NCBI RefSeq assembly: GCF_000720475.1
Contig: NZ_JOAP01000055.1
Location: 1-49,404 of the forward strand
Direction: 5' to 3'
Origin: Streptomyces aureocirculatus
Lineage (GTDB): Bacteria; Actinomycetota; Actinomycetes; Streptomycetales; Streptomycetaceae
DNA: 49,404 bases
Shown: positions 8,201 to 17,043 of the stretch, piece by piece
Numbering within the stretch: position 1 is the stretch's first letter
How the letters are laid out: each line of letters starts with the position of its first letter
Made by a program: the position numbers and the translations under genes
Notes under the pieces: generated by a model
Seen by the model: the letters and a program-made list of their open reading frames with translations, nothing else
The model's database searches: none
What the model was told of the DNA's origin: nothing

Positions 8201-8617
8201 ATGGCGGACACCGCCAGGGTGCGTCCGAGCATCTTCCCGACGCTGCTGTACGCGGACGCCAAGGCCGCGATCAAGCAGCTCACGGAGGCCTTCGGCTTCA
8301 CGGAGACGAGTGTGTACGAGAGCGAGGACGGCAAGATCCTGCACGCCGAACTCACGTACGGCAACGGCGCGGTGATGCTCGGTTCGAAGGGCCGCGGCGG
8401 TCTCTTCTCCGAGATCATGGAGGAGGCGGGCCCCTCGGCGGCGTATCTGGTCGTGGCCGACGTCGACGCCCACCACCAGCGTGCCGTGGAGCACGGCGTG
8501 GACATCGTGATGCCCCCGACGGACCAGGACTACGGCTCCCGTGACTACATGGCGCGGGACCTGGAGGGCAACATCTGGAGCTTCGGTACGTACGCCCCGG
8601 ACATAACCGGGAGATAG
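8201..8617 (+). CDS. VOC family (glyoxalase/bleomycin-resistance fold) protein
   Basis: The protein has 138 residues. It shows the vicinal oxygen chelate fold with two beta-alpha-beta-beta units: 'IFPTLLYADAKAAIKQLTEAFGF' with 'GKILHAELTYGNGAVMLGS', and 'SAAYLVVADVDAHHQRAVEHGVDIV' with 'GSRDYMARDLEGNIWSFGTY'. PhnB-like members of this group bind a metal, but the reaction cannot be assigned. The ATG at 8201 has AAGGGG eight bases upstream; a GTG at 8192 is in frame but too close to that site. No operon partner is obvious. Confidence 0.85.
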   Translation: MADTARVRPSIFPTLLYADAKAAIKQLTEAFGFTETSVYESEDGKILHAELTYGNGAVMLGSKGRGGLFSEIMEEAGPSAAYLVVADVDAHHQRAVEHGVDIVMPPTDQDYGSRDYMARDLEGNIWSFGTYAPDITGR

Positions 8618-8676
8618 CCGGGAGCCGACCCGCCGGTCGGCGTCACACCCCGCCCTGCGTCACCCCCCGCCCGGTG

Positions 8677-10338
8677 TCACACGCCGCCGGTGTGCACCTG
8701 GAACGCGGCGCGGCGCACGGCCTTGGCGAGCGCCGGGTCGGGGTGGGCCGCGGCGAGCGCCACGAGCACCTGCACGGTCCGCGGATGCCCGACGGTGCGC
8801 ACCTCGTCGATGAGTGCGGGCACGGTGGGCTGCGGCGCCGAGTCCAGGTGCCGTACGAGGAGTTCGGCCTCGCCGTGGTCGGCGACGGCGGCCGCGGTGT
8901 CGACCCACAGCCAGGTGGACTCCTCACGGGTGAGGACGAGATGGACGTCCTCGGGGTCGGTGCCCTCGTGCTCGGCGAGCCACAGCAGGGCGTAGGGCCG
9001 CAGCGAGGTCTCGTCCACGACGGCGCGCACGTCCGGTTCGGCCGGGGCGCCGACGACCCGCAGGGCCTCGAAGGCGAGGCCGCGCAGCAGGGCGTCCTCG
9101 CCGCGGGCGGCGTCGAGGAGTTCGGTGATGGCGCTGCCCGCGTCCCTGGCGGCGAGCCAGGCGCGGTATTCGGAGCGGGCCGCGTTGGGCCGCAGCCGGG
9201 CGCAGCCGCGCAGCATGTCCTCGGCGGACTGCTCGATGTGCCCGGCGGGGCTCTGCGCGGCGACACAGATCTGCTCCAGCTTGACCCACACCGCCCAACT
9301 GCCCAGCGGGGTGAGCGTCGCCTGACCGTCGTCACAGGTCAGGGCGCCGACGGCGGCCAGGGAGCGCAGGGCCCAGTCGAGCAGGGCGGGCAGCGGGGGC
9401 GTGGCATCGGCGTGGTCCGCGCCGGGGTCCGCGCCGGGTGGGACGGCGGTGTCGGGTGTCCGGGGCTCGGGGACCGCTTGCGGGTCGTACGGGATCTCGC
9501 AGCGTTCGGTGCGCAGTTCGCGGACGCGCTGGTCCAGGAGGTCGAGGAGCTGGGGCACGGGCACGGGGCCCGCGGAGAGCTGCAGGAAGGAGAGGAGCTG
9601 GGGGGCGGCCTCGACGGTCTCCGCGACGGTGGCGGGCGGCAGTTCGACGGGGGCCGGGTGGACGAGCGACCAGGCGTCGAACAGGGCGACCCAGCCGCGC
9701 AGCACGGCGGCGTCGTCGCGGTCCCAGGCGCGCAGCCGCCAGCCGGGCCGGGCGACGGCACCGTGCACCTCGACGAGTCCGGCCAGGCGTGCGGTGTCCC
9801 AGTCGGCGCGGAGCTGGTGGACCGTCACGCCCAGTTCGGCGGCCGCGCGTTCGGCGGCGGCGTCGGACAGCGCGCCGACCGCCCTGCCGGAGCCGTTCTC
9901 CCCACCGGTGCCTTGGCCGGAGGCGTTCTCTCCGCCGGTGCCTTGGCCGGAGGCGTTCTCTCCGCCGGTGCCTTGGCCGGAGCCGTTCTCGCCACCGGCG
10001 CCTCCACCGGAGGTGTTCTCACCACCGGCGCCTTTGCCGGAGCCGCCTGCGACGCCGCGCAGCGGGCCGGTGCCGGGGCGCAGGGCGCGGTCGGCCCAGC
10101 GGGCGACGCGCACCGCGTCCGCCAGGCCCGCGCGTGCCATCCGGGCCAGCTCGGCGGGCGCGGGCGTGCCCTCCGGCGGCGGGGGCGCGGGCCGGCGCGA
10201 ACGGCGCTGGGTCACCGCGCCGGGGGCGCCGAGGGGGCTGCGGCTTCGGCCGCGCTCCGCCTCCGGTCGCCTTTCGGCCTTCGAGGACGGTGTGCGGACG
10301 AGGTGGAGCCGGGAGTCGCGCGGGATACGGGACGTCAC
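8677..10338 (-). CDS. Hypothetical protein with decapeptide repeats and helical C-terminal domain
   Basis: I do not recognise this 553-residue protein. About residues 95-150 contain five copies of a ten-residue unit, 'GGENASGQGT' with small changes. The following part is a helix-rich soluble region ('ERAAAELGVTVHQLRADWDTARLAGLVEV', 'ALFDAWSLVHPAPVELPP') that looks like winged-helix and helical-bundle segments. The last 150 residues have HEAT-like helix pairs ('ALLRGLAFEALRVVG', 'VLVALAAAHPDPALAKAVRRAAF'). No signal peptide or membrane segment is seen. The GTG at 10338 has AGGAAG 11 bases upstream; the start is uncertain. Confidence 0.7.
   Translation of the reverse strand: MTSRIPRDSRLHLVRTPSSKAERRPEAERGRSRSPLGAPGAVTQRRSRRPAPPPPEGTPAPAELARMARAGLADAVRVARWADRALRPGTGPLRGVAGGSGKGAGGENTSGGGAGGENGSGQGTGGENASGQGTGGENASGQGTGGENGSGRAVGALSDAAAERAAAELGVTVHQLRADWDTARLAGLVEVHGAVARPGWRLRAWDRDDAAVLRGWVALFDAWSLVHPAPVELPPATVAETVEAAPQLLSFLQLSAGPVPVPQLLDLLDQRVRELRTERCEIPYDPQAVPEPRTPDTAVPPGADPGADHADATPPLPALLDWALRSLAAVGALTCDDGQATLTPLGSWAVWVKLEQICVAAQSPAGHIEQSAEDMLRGCARLRPNAARSEYRAWLAARDAGSAITELLDAARGEDALLRGLAFEALRVVGAPAEPDVRAVVDETSLRPYALLWLAEHEGTDPEDVHLVLTREESTWLWVDTAAAVADHGEAELLVRHLDSAPQPTVPALIDEVRTVGHPRTVQVLVALAAAHPDPALAKAVRRAAFQVHTGGV
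9901..10050. repeat. Five tandem 30-bp units inside a coding sequence
   Basis: Five units of exactly 30 bp: 9901-9930, 9931-9960, 9961-9990, 9991-10020, 10021-10050. The second and third differ little or not at all; the outer ones are diverged. Core words are TGCCTTGGCCGGAGGCGTTC. Each unit codes a ten-residue Gly/Glu/Asn/Ser block in the minus-strand gene. Confidence 0.9.
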
Positions 10339-10459
10339 GGGAGCAGTCTTCCTGTTGACGGTCCGAAAACCCAAACGGAATCCCGGCGGCGCTCTCGCGC
10401 GGAGCCGGGGCGAGGGCCGCACACCGCCCGGCATCGGGGCACCGAAGGGCTCACAGCGG

Positions 10460-11599
10460 CTACATCAGGGGGGTGAGGAAGCGCCGCAGGGCCTCTTCGT
10501 ACCGTGCGGGGTCGGCGTTCCACATGGCGCCGTGGGGCGCATCCGGAACGGTGTGCAGAGTGACGAGGTCGGGTCGCTTTCCAGCCAGTCGACGGGACAG
10601 CGACCAGGGGGCCACGGCATCGCCGGGGCCGTGCAGGATGAGGGTCGGCACCCTCAGGGCGCGGGGGTCGGCGGCTTCCGCGATCCTGCCCCCGCGCAGG
10701 CCGGTGCGGCCCTGCGCGGCGCGCACGGCCAGCGGCAGCAGGGGCCCCGGGGTGCGCCGGGCGGTGGCGAGAGCGCGCAGCGTGGTCTCCCAGTCGAGCA
10801 CCGGCGAGTCCAGGATCAGCCCGCTGACGCGGTCGCGCAGCCCGGAGTGGGCGGCGGCGTGCAGGGCCATCGTGGCGCCGGTGGACCAGCCGTACAGGAC
10901 GACGTCGCGGGCACCGTGCCGCACGGCGTAGCGGATGGCGGCGTCGAGGTCGCGCCACTCGGTCTCGCCGAGGTGGCCGAGGCCGTCCGGTGAGCGGGGC
11001 GCGCCCAGGTCGCCGCGGTAGCCGAGGGAGAGCACCGGGAGCTGCTGGTGGTGCAGGAAGCCCATGACGACCATCGGGTGCTCGCGCGTGGTGCCGAGGC
11101 CGTGCACGGTGATCACCCAGGTGTCGCGGGTGCCGGGCACGAACCAGGCGGGCAGCGGACCGAGTTCGCCCGGGATGTCGACGTCGGCGTGGTCGAGGCC
11201 GAGCGCGGCGTGCGGGTCGCCGATGTGCACCTGTGGCGTGAGCCAGACCCGGTCGCCGGGCTCCAGGGTGCCGTGGGTGACGCGTTCGAGGCGGCGTACG
11301 ACCGAGTCGGCCCCGTGCGGGGCGGCGTCGACGACCGGGCCGACCACGGCGTGACAGCCGTTGCCGCCCAGGCCGTAGCGGCCGGGGCGCAGGGAGGCCA
11401 GGGCCCGGGTGAGGGTGACCTGCCCCGCGGCCGTGGCGTGCACGGTGAGCCGTGGTTCGGTCGGCAGGGGCCGGCCCGCGGGGGCCTTCAGGGCGGCGTC
11501 ACTGGCGTAGCGGCCCGCCGCGACGGCCAGGGCGGTGGCGCCTAGGACGGCGGTGACGGTGGTGACGGCTGCGGTGGCCGTCGCTTTGGCTGGGCGCAC
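10460..11599 (-). CDS. Alpha/beta hydrolase with N-terminal membrane anchor
   Basis: The protein has 379 residues from the GTG at 11599. Residues 8-30 form a hydrophobic segment ('TAAVTTVTAVLGATALAVAAG'), so the enzyme is probably exported and anchored. The hydrolase core has the oxyanion region 'WVITVHGLGTTREHP', the nucleophile elbow 'GWSTGA' (Ser about 239), an acid candidate in 'LILHGPGDAVAPW', and the catalytic His in 'VPDAPHGAMW'. An alternative ATG at 11659 would add 20 residues; neither start has a strong Shine-Dalgarno. Substrate is unknown. The region upstream is the tandem repeat at 11688-11823. Confidence 0.85.
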   Translation of the reverse strand: MRPAKATATAAVTTVTAVLGATALAVAAGRYASDAALKAPAGRPLPTEPRLTVHATAAGQVTLTRALASLRPGRYGLGGNGCHAVVGPVVDAAPHGADSVVRRLERVTHGTLEPGDRVWLTPQVHIGDPHAALGLDHADVDIPGELGPLPAWFVPGTRDTWVITVHGLGTTREHPMVVMGFLHHQQLPVLSLGYRGDLGAPRSPDGLGHLGETEWRDLDAAIRYAVRHGARDVVLYGWSTGATMALHAAAHSGLRDRVSGLILDSPVLDWETTLRALATARRTPGPLLPLAVRAAQGRTGLRGGRIAEAADPRALRVPTLILHGPGDAVAPWSLSRRLAGKRPDLVTLHTVPDAPHGAMWNADPARYEEALRRFLTPLM

Positions 11600-11687
11600 G
11601 GACCCAGTGTCCGCGCGGTCGGGGGGCGCTGCCAGTGGGCGTACCGCGCGAGAGTGCATTCCCGGCACCCGACGGGTCGGTCGGGTC

Positions 11688-11823
11688 AGCTCCGCTGCCG
11701 TGTCCCTCCAGCTCCGCTGCCGTGTCCCTCCAGCCCCGCTGCCGTGTCGCTCCAGCCCCGCTGCCGGCGCTCCCTTCAGCCCCGCTGCCGGCGCCCCTTC
11801 AGCTTCGCTGCCCGTACCCCTTC
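11688..11823. repeat. Six tandem 22-24 bp units at the aldolase 3' end
   Basis: Units begin at 11688, 11710, 11732 (22 bp each), 11754 (24 bp), 11778 and 11801 (23 bp each), each starting AGC(C/T)CCGCTGCCG or close to it. The unit at 11801-11823 covers the last codons of the minus-strand aldolase gene, and the stop codon at 11801-11799 lies at the unit boundary. The other units lie beyond the stop, between the aldolase and the hydrolase gene. Confidence 0.85.
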
Positions 11824-12479
11824 AGCTTCTCCCCCGTCTCCCGTACCTGGGCCGCGGACAGGATGTTCGGCGTGTGGCCGGGGACCGAGGTGGCCGTGAG
11901 CCACAGGCGGCACATCCACTCCAGTTGGGCGGTGCGGTCGAAGGCCTGGGCGAGTGTGTCCCCGTGGACGACCGTTCCGTGGTTCTGCAGCAGGCAGGCA
12001 TTGCGGTCGCGCAGGGCGTGCAGCATGTTCTCGGCCAATTCGTCCGTGCCGTACAGCGCGTAGGGGGCGACGCGGACGGTGCCGCCGAGGGCGGCGGTCA
12101 TGTAGTGCACGGCGGGGAGCTCCGGTACGAGGGTGGAGACCGCGGTGGCGTGCACGGCGTGGGTGTGGACGACGGCGCGGGCGTCCGTGGCCCGGTAGAT
12201 CGCCAGGTGCATGGGCAGTTCGCTGGTCGGGGCGAGGGTGCCGAAGAGCCGTTCGCCGTCCAGGCCGACGCCGAGGACGTCCGCGGGCGTCAGCTTGTCG
12301 TAGGCGACGCCGCTCGGTGTGACGAGGACCGTGTCGCCCACCCGTACGGAGACGTTTCCCGAGGTCCCGACGACGAGGCCGTCCGTCACGGTCCTGCGGG
12401 CGGTCGCGACGAGCTCGTCCCAGGCCCGTGTGACCGCCACGCTTCCCGGGCCCGCGTCGGTGTGCCGCTGCTCAGTCAT
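11799..12479 (-). CDS. Class II aldolase/adducin family protein
   Basis: The 226-residue protein has the zinc aldolase motifs: 'GLVVGTSGNVSVRVGD' (substrate phosphate loop), 'TPSGVAYDKL', a catalytic Glu in 'TSELPMHLAIY', metal ligands in 'VVHTHAVHATAVS' and a third His in 'LLQNHGTVVHG'. These fit L-fuculose- or L-ribulose-phosphate type enzymes that cleave or epimerise a sugar phosphate. The exact substrate cannot be read. The ATG at 12479 follows AGGA by seven bases. It is divergent from the phosphate transporter. The extreme C-terminus lies in a tandem repeat. Confidence 0.88.
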   Translation of the reverse strand: MTEQRHTDAGPGSVAVTRAWDELVATARRTVTDGLVVGTSGNVSVRVGDTVLVTPSGVAYDKLTPADVLGVGLDGERLFGTLAPTSELPMHLAIYRATDARAVVHTHAVHATAVSTLVPELPAVHYMTAALGGTVRVAPYALYGTDELAENMLHALRDRNACLLQNHGTVVHGDTLAQAFDRTAQLEWMCRLWLTATSVPGHTPNILSAAQVRETGEKLKGYGQRS

Positions 12480-12756
12480 GCGGTGATCCTGCCAGAGGGC
12501 CGGAGGGGCGGGCAGACCGCGTGCGGGCGGCAGACCGGGACACGTGATCAGTATCTCCTCCCGGTTTCCGCACCCGGCTCGGGAGGCCGGCGGGCACGTC
12601 ACCGAACCGGTGCGCGAACCTCGTACAAGCCCCCCGGACGGCGGAATTCCGGGCCTGCGGCGGGCCCGCGGCGAGTCCGCGGCGTCCGGGCCGGGGCGAG
12701 CCGGAAAAATGGCGCGTGGCCACAAGCAACCATGGGTCACCGCACGGCCCGACCCA

Positions 12757-12789
12757 GTTCACTTTCCGTTCACTCAGTTTGCTTACGTT
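12757..12789 (+). promoter_or_regulatory. PHO box (PhoP site) in front of the PiT gene
   Basis: Three 11-base direct repeat units lie side by side: GTTCACTTTCC (12757-12767), GTTCACTCAGT (12768-12778) and the weaker TTGCTTACGTT (12779-12789). The first two match the Streptomyces PhoP direct-repeat unit, in which GTTCA is the conserved part. The site ends 36 bases before the PiT ATG. It suggests control by phosphate starvation through PhoR-PhoP. Confidence 0.8.
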
Positions 12790-12825
12790 CCACTTGCCAC
12801 TGACGTCCAACAGAAGCCTGGGTAA

Positions 12826-14112
<1,287 letters not shown>

Positions 14113-14124
14113 GGAAGAAGCAGC

Positions 14125-14361
14125 ATGAAGATCGACTGGGCAGCCCTCGCCTCCGTGTTCGGAGTCAGCCTCCTGGTGACCGTCGCCCTCGTGGGCCTGT
14201 TCACCCTCGGCGTCATCGGCCTCTCCAAGCAGGAGCAGGCCCGCGAGGCCCGGGCCACCGGCGGCGGCACCGCCACGCTGCCGACGCAGGTCGGGGCGTA
14301 CGCGTGCTTCGCGCTGTGCGCCGCGGCGGTGGCGTACGGCATCTATCTGATCGTCGCCTGA
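14125..14361 (+). CDS. Small membrane protein beside PiT
   Basis: The protein has 78 residues and two membrane segments: 'LASVFGVSLLVTVALVGLF' (about 7-27) and 'VGAYACFALCAAAVAYGIYL' (about 56-75), joined by a charged loop 'SKQEQAREARATGGG'. It starts 12 bases after the PiT stop with GAGGAAG upstream, so it is probably made with the transporter. From memory a similar gene follows pitH2 in S. coelicolor. It may be a transporter accessory subunit, but no family function is known to me. Confidence 0.8.
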   Translation: MKIDWAALASVFGVSLLVTVALVGLFTLGVIGLSKQEQAREARATGGGTATLPTQVGAYACFALCAAAVAYGIYLIVA

Positions 14362-14389
14362 CCCTCGCGCACCACACTCCCGAAGCCCC

Positions 14390-14428
14390 GAAGCCCCGGG
14401 GCGGCCGTCACGGCCGCCCCGGGGCTTC
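14390..14428 (+). terminator. Strong hairpin terminator after the PiT operon
   Basis: The left arm 14390-14407 and right arm 14411-14428 are a perfect 18-bp inverted repeat (GAAGCCCCGGGGCGGCCG) with a three-base loop TCA. It is followed by a T-rich tail TTCGTTCCTCTT. It lies 28 bases past the stop of the small membrane gene. Confidence 0.9.
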
Positions 14429-14647
14429 TTCGTTCCTCTTGCCGGACGGCGGCTCGCTCTCGTTCGATTAGACATGTGTCATAATGGGTAGCCGCAGCAT
14501 GCTAGGGTCGGTCCCACATATGTCAGACAGAGCGGCTGCGCTGCGCTCCACGGCGGAGAGACAGCCTTCGTTAGGCATACTTGCGTAACGCTGTCATCCG
14601 TACGGCTGTGTGGCGAGGTCGACTCCTGGTCTTCGTGAAGGAGCCCC

Positions 14648-15505
14648 ATGCCCAGCGAACTGGACCCGAGCCTGAGCCGCCGCAAACTCCGCATCGCCCT
14701 GCGCAAGGCCCGTGAGGACGCGGAGCAGACCCAGGGCGAGGCGGCCTCCGCCCTCGAATGGTCACTGTCGAAGCTGAACCGCATCGAGAAGGGCACGGTC
14801 AGTGTCTCGGTGACCGATCTGCGGGCGCTGCTGCGGCAGTACGGCGTGGAGGCCGAGGAGACCGTCGCCGAGCTGGTGGACGCGGCCCGCGGCTCCAAGG
14901 GGCAGTCGTGGTGGATGCAGTGGGCGGACGTGGCCAACCCCCGCTTCACCGAGTACCTGCCCTTCGAGGCGGCCGCGGCCTCACTGCGTACCTACCACCC
15001 CATCGTCATCCCCGGCCTCCTGCACACCGAGGAGTATGCGGACGCCCTGGCTCTTCCGGACATCAGTGACGCCGGTACACGCCGCCGTCTCGTGGAGTTC
15101 CGCACGGCCCGGCAGGAGCGGGTGTTCGAGGACAGCGGCATCGACGAACTCCACTTCGTGATCGACGAGTCGGCGCTGCGCCGGCAGATCGGGAGCCCCG
15201 CGGCGATGCGCGCCCAGCTCCAGCGGCTCATCGATGTCGCCGAGCGTCCCCACTGCACGCTCCAGGTCCTGCCCTTCACCGCAGGCTCACTCTTGAGCAC
15301 GCAAAGGGCGTTCGTCCTGCTCGGCTTCAAGGACGACGACGACCTGATCTACCTGGAGAGCGCCCAGTCCGTCATCGCCACCCGGGACGACTACGAGCTG
15401 GTCGCAAACTTCCAGGACTGCTTCGAACAGTTGCGGCAGATCGCCTACAGCGACAGCCGCGCGATCGACCTCATCCATGAGGTCAGGGAAGGCTTCGCAG
15501 GCTGA
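14648..15505 (+). CDS. XRE-type regulator with DUF5753 (Scr1-like) domain
   Basis: The 285-residue protein has an N-terminal helix-turn-helix ('LRKAREDAEQTQGEAASAL', 'WSLSKLNRIEKG') at about residues 15-55 and a C-terminal DUF5753 domain from about 95 ('FEAAAASLRTYHPIVIPGLL', 'YADALA', 'RQERVFEDSG', 'LQVLPF', 'LLSTQRAFVLLGF'). In actinomycetes such proteins are usually paired with a DUF397 protein; one is present at 16391. The ATG at 14648 follows AAGGAG. The 280 bases upstream are less GC-rich and probably hold its promoter, with an ACATATGT palindrome near 14514. Confidence 0.92.
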   Translation: MPSELDPSLSRRKLRIALRKAREDAEQTQGEAASALEWSLSKLNRIEKGTVSVSVTDLRALLRQYGVEAEETVAELVDAARGSKGQSWWMQWADVANPRFTEYLPFEAAAASLRTYHPIVIPGLLHTEEYADALALPDISDAGTRRRLVEFRTARQERVFEDSGIDELHFVIDESALRRQIGSPAAMRAQLQRLIDVAERPHCTLQVLPFTAGSLLSTQRAFVLLGFKDDDDLIYLESAQSVIATRDDYELVANFQDCFEQLRQIAYSDSRAIDLIHEVREGFAG

Positions 15506-15548
15506 CCCCTGGAGCCGATGGCTCCGGGACGAGGGGAGGGCTGGCGCG

Positions 15549-16133
15549 ATGCCGGTCGTCACGTTGGCACGGTGGCTGTTGGGTCACCTGACGGCCACGC
15601 AGTCCACCGACACGTCCGGAGACACACCTCCCGCCTGCCGGACGGCAGCCGGCGGGCCGGGCGCGACCGATCCCTCGGGAGACCCCCAGGACGGCAGCGC
15701 GCCCGCCGCCCCGGATCCCGCTCCGTCGCAGGTGCACGACCTCATCCGGGAAGGCATGAAGGATCCCGCCTTCGCGCGCGAACTCGACCGCCTTCTCGAC
15801 AGCGAGCACCGCCGCAGCCTGCACTCCCAGGAACAGCAGACCCTCAGCTTCCTGGCGAAGGCGGGCTGCGTCTCGGTGTGCCTCGTCGCGGTCCTCGCGG
15901 CGCTGGTCCCGGCCGCGATCATCGCCAAGGGGGTCGTCGCGCAGTACGACATCGATCCTTGGCACTTCGTCACCGCCGTGGCGGGAATCTGCGGCTTGCT
16001 CATCGGTGGTGTGGGGTGGTTGGTGCGGACGCTGCGGCGTGGGCGTCCCCGGACCGGGCCTACGGACGAGCCGGGCCCTCCGGCGGAGGGGGCCGCCGCG
16101 GACGGCCCGGCGCCACGGGCGGGCGCGGGATGA
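15549..16133 (+). CDS. Membrane protein of unknown function
   Basis: The product has 194 residues. Residues 12-60 are a polar Pro/Asp/Gly tract, about 65-97 form a charged helix ('DLIREGMKDPAFARELDRLLDSEHRRS'), and two membrane segments follow ('AGCVSVCLVAVLAALVPAAII' and 'FVTAVAGICGLLIGGVGWLV'), with a basic and Gly/Ala/Pro-rich tail. The ATG at 15549 has GGGAGGG eight bases upstream; an in-frame ATG at 15477 lies inside the preceding gene and lacks a good site. It follows the DUF5753 gene closely and may be part of its unit. No family was recognised. Confidence 0.7.
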   Translation: MPVVTLARWLLGHLTATQSTDTSGDTPPACRTAAGGPGATDPSGDPQDGSAPAAPDPAPSQVHDLIREGMKDPAFARELDRLLDSEHRRSLHSQEQQTLSFLAKAGCVSVCLVAVLAALVPAAIIAKGVVAQYDIDPWHFVTAVAGICGLLIGGVGWLVRTLRRGRPRTGPTDEPGPPAEGAAADGPAPRAGAG

Positions 16134-16356
16134 GCGGCGCGCGACCCCACAGGATCCCGGCCCCCGTCGCCACGGCCGCGGAGGTCGCGAGCCAGATCGC
16201 GAGCCGGACGGGCAGGCCCTCGACGAGGAGGGAGGCGACAGCGCCCGCGAGTGTGGCGACGGCGCCGCAGAGCACGCAGTACGTCACGAGGACGAGGCGC
16301 CCGGCGGGGTGCGGCGCGTGCCTGTTCAGCGGCAACCGCTTGCTCTCGACCTCCAT
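16060..16356 (-). CDS. Small two-helix membrane protein
   Basis: The 98-residue product has two membrane segments ('VLVTYCVLCGAVATLAGAVA' and 'LAIWLATSAAVATGAGILWG') between basic flanks and a Pro-rich tail. The last 74 bases overlap the converging gene that ends at 16133. The ATG at 16356 follows AAGG by nine bases. It lies immediately downstream of the DUF397 gene on the same strand, 34 bases apart, and may be co-transcribed with it. No known family was recognised; the overlap makes the 3' end less sure. Confidence 0.6.
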   Translation of the reverse strand: MEVESKRLPLNRHAPHPAGRLVLVTYCVLCGAVATLAGAVASLLVEGLPVRLAIWLATSAAVATGAGILWGRAPLIPRPPVAPGRPRRPPPPEGPARP

Positions 16357-16390
16357 GGTCTCCAGCCTTCCGTGCACGCGCTGGGACTGC

Positions 16391-16597
16391 TCACTCCACC
16401 CCGACACTCCCCGAGGCGACCGCCCTGACAAACGCGTGCCACGCCCACGGCGTCACGCTCATGTGTCCTTCGTCGCGGTGATTCGAGTCACGCACCCACA
16501 TCGCCCCGTCAGGGCGGGCCACTTCCACGCACTCACCGCCCGTGGCCGTGTAACTGCTCTTGAACCACCGCTCCGCCGGTATGTACTCGTCGGCCAC
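16391..16597 (-). CDS. DUF397 domain protein
   Basis: The protein has 68 residues from the GTG at 16597 and consists of the DUF397 domain: 'ERWFKSSYTATGGECVEVA', then 'MWVRDSNHRDEGHMSVTPWAWHAFVRAV'. The SSY and VRDS motifs are diagnostic. DUF397 proteins are small partners of DUF5753 regulators. Here the regulator is 900 bases away and on the other strand, with two membrane genes between. AGGGGG lies just before the GTG. A longer reading from an ATG at 16657 would add 20 residues of Gly-Ser-Arg-Ala repeats without a good start site. Confidence 0.88.
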   Translation of the reverse strand: MADEYIPAERWFKSSYTATGGECVEVARPDGAMWVRDSNHRDEGHMSVTPWAWHAFVRAVASGSVGVE

Positions 16598-16612
16598 ACC
16601 GCCCCCTGCCCT

Positions 16613-16654
16613 CTTGCCCGCGCGAGAGCCTGACTTGCCCGCGCGAGAGCCTGA
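16613..16654. repeat. Two identical 21-bp units before the DUF397 gene
   Basis: Units 16613-16633 and 16634-16654 are identical; each begins CTTGCCCGCGCGAGAGCC. On the minus strand they read as seven residues (Ser-Gly-Ser-Arg-Ala-Gly-Lys) twice, if translation started at 16657. They lie in the 5' region of the DUF397 gene. Confidence 0.85.
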
Positions 16655-16774
16655 CATCTGCAAGCGTACGGAGGGCTTACAGGCATGCCTAGCCTCAAAC
16701 CGGCCCCCCGGCCCGCGGGCCCCGTGTGGAGCTCCGCACACTCTCCCACCGCAGGTCAACAGCGAGTTGACGGG

Positions 16775-16945
16775 CGTCGCGGGCCGTGGTGAACTGCCGA
16801 AGCCAATTTACGGCGGCAGGAGAGGAAGCCGGTGCGAATCCGGCGCGGTCCCGCCACTGTCACCGGGTGACCGAACGCGGTCTCCGGGAGCCAGGAACTC
16901 TCACCGCCGGTCTCGTCGAACCAGGGCGCGGACACCCTGAGTGAG
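16775..16945 (+). ncRNA. Cobalamin (B12) riboswitch
   Basis: The class-defining B12 box is visible: GCCGGTGCGAATCCGGCGC near 16828 followed by CCCGCCACTGT (16850-16860). The other conserved pieces are present too: the purine-rich GGAGAGGAAGCC upstream and GGGAGCCAGGAACTCTC downstream (16886-16902). The tail CCAGGG...CCCTGAG (16921-16941) can form a further hairpin and may be the switch part. Edges are approximate. It should reduce expression of the cob operon when adenosylcobalamin is plentiful. Confidence 0.93.
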
Positions 16946-16956
16946 GACATGTCGTC

Positions 16957-17040
16957 ATGCGCGGGCGCCCGTTGCCGGTTCCCTTTCCCCTGCCCCTGCG
17001 GGTGCCGTCGACCGTACCGCCGCACGCAGCGGCGGGCTGA
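16957..17040 (+). CDS. Possible 27-codon leader ORF between the riboswitch and cobD
   Basis: The ATG at 16957 follows GAGTGAGGAC by several bases, and the ORF codes 27 residues rich in Pro and Leu ('MRGRPLPVPFPLPLRVPS'). Its TGA at 17038-17040 is three bases before the GTG of cobD and in the same frame. Translation of this ORF could pass ribosomes to the cobD GTG, which has no good Shine-Dalgarno of its own. It may also be a chance reading frame. No homologue is known to me. Confidence 0.3.
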   Translation: MRGRPLPVPFPLPLRVPSTVPPHAAAG

Positions 17041-17043
17041 GCC

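Noticed and set aside
15477..15548. Upstream ATG for the membrane protein at 15549
   Set aside because: It lies within the end of the DUF5753 gene and lacks a Shine-Dalgarno, while the ATG at 15549 has GGGAGGG at a good distance.
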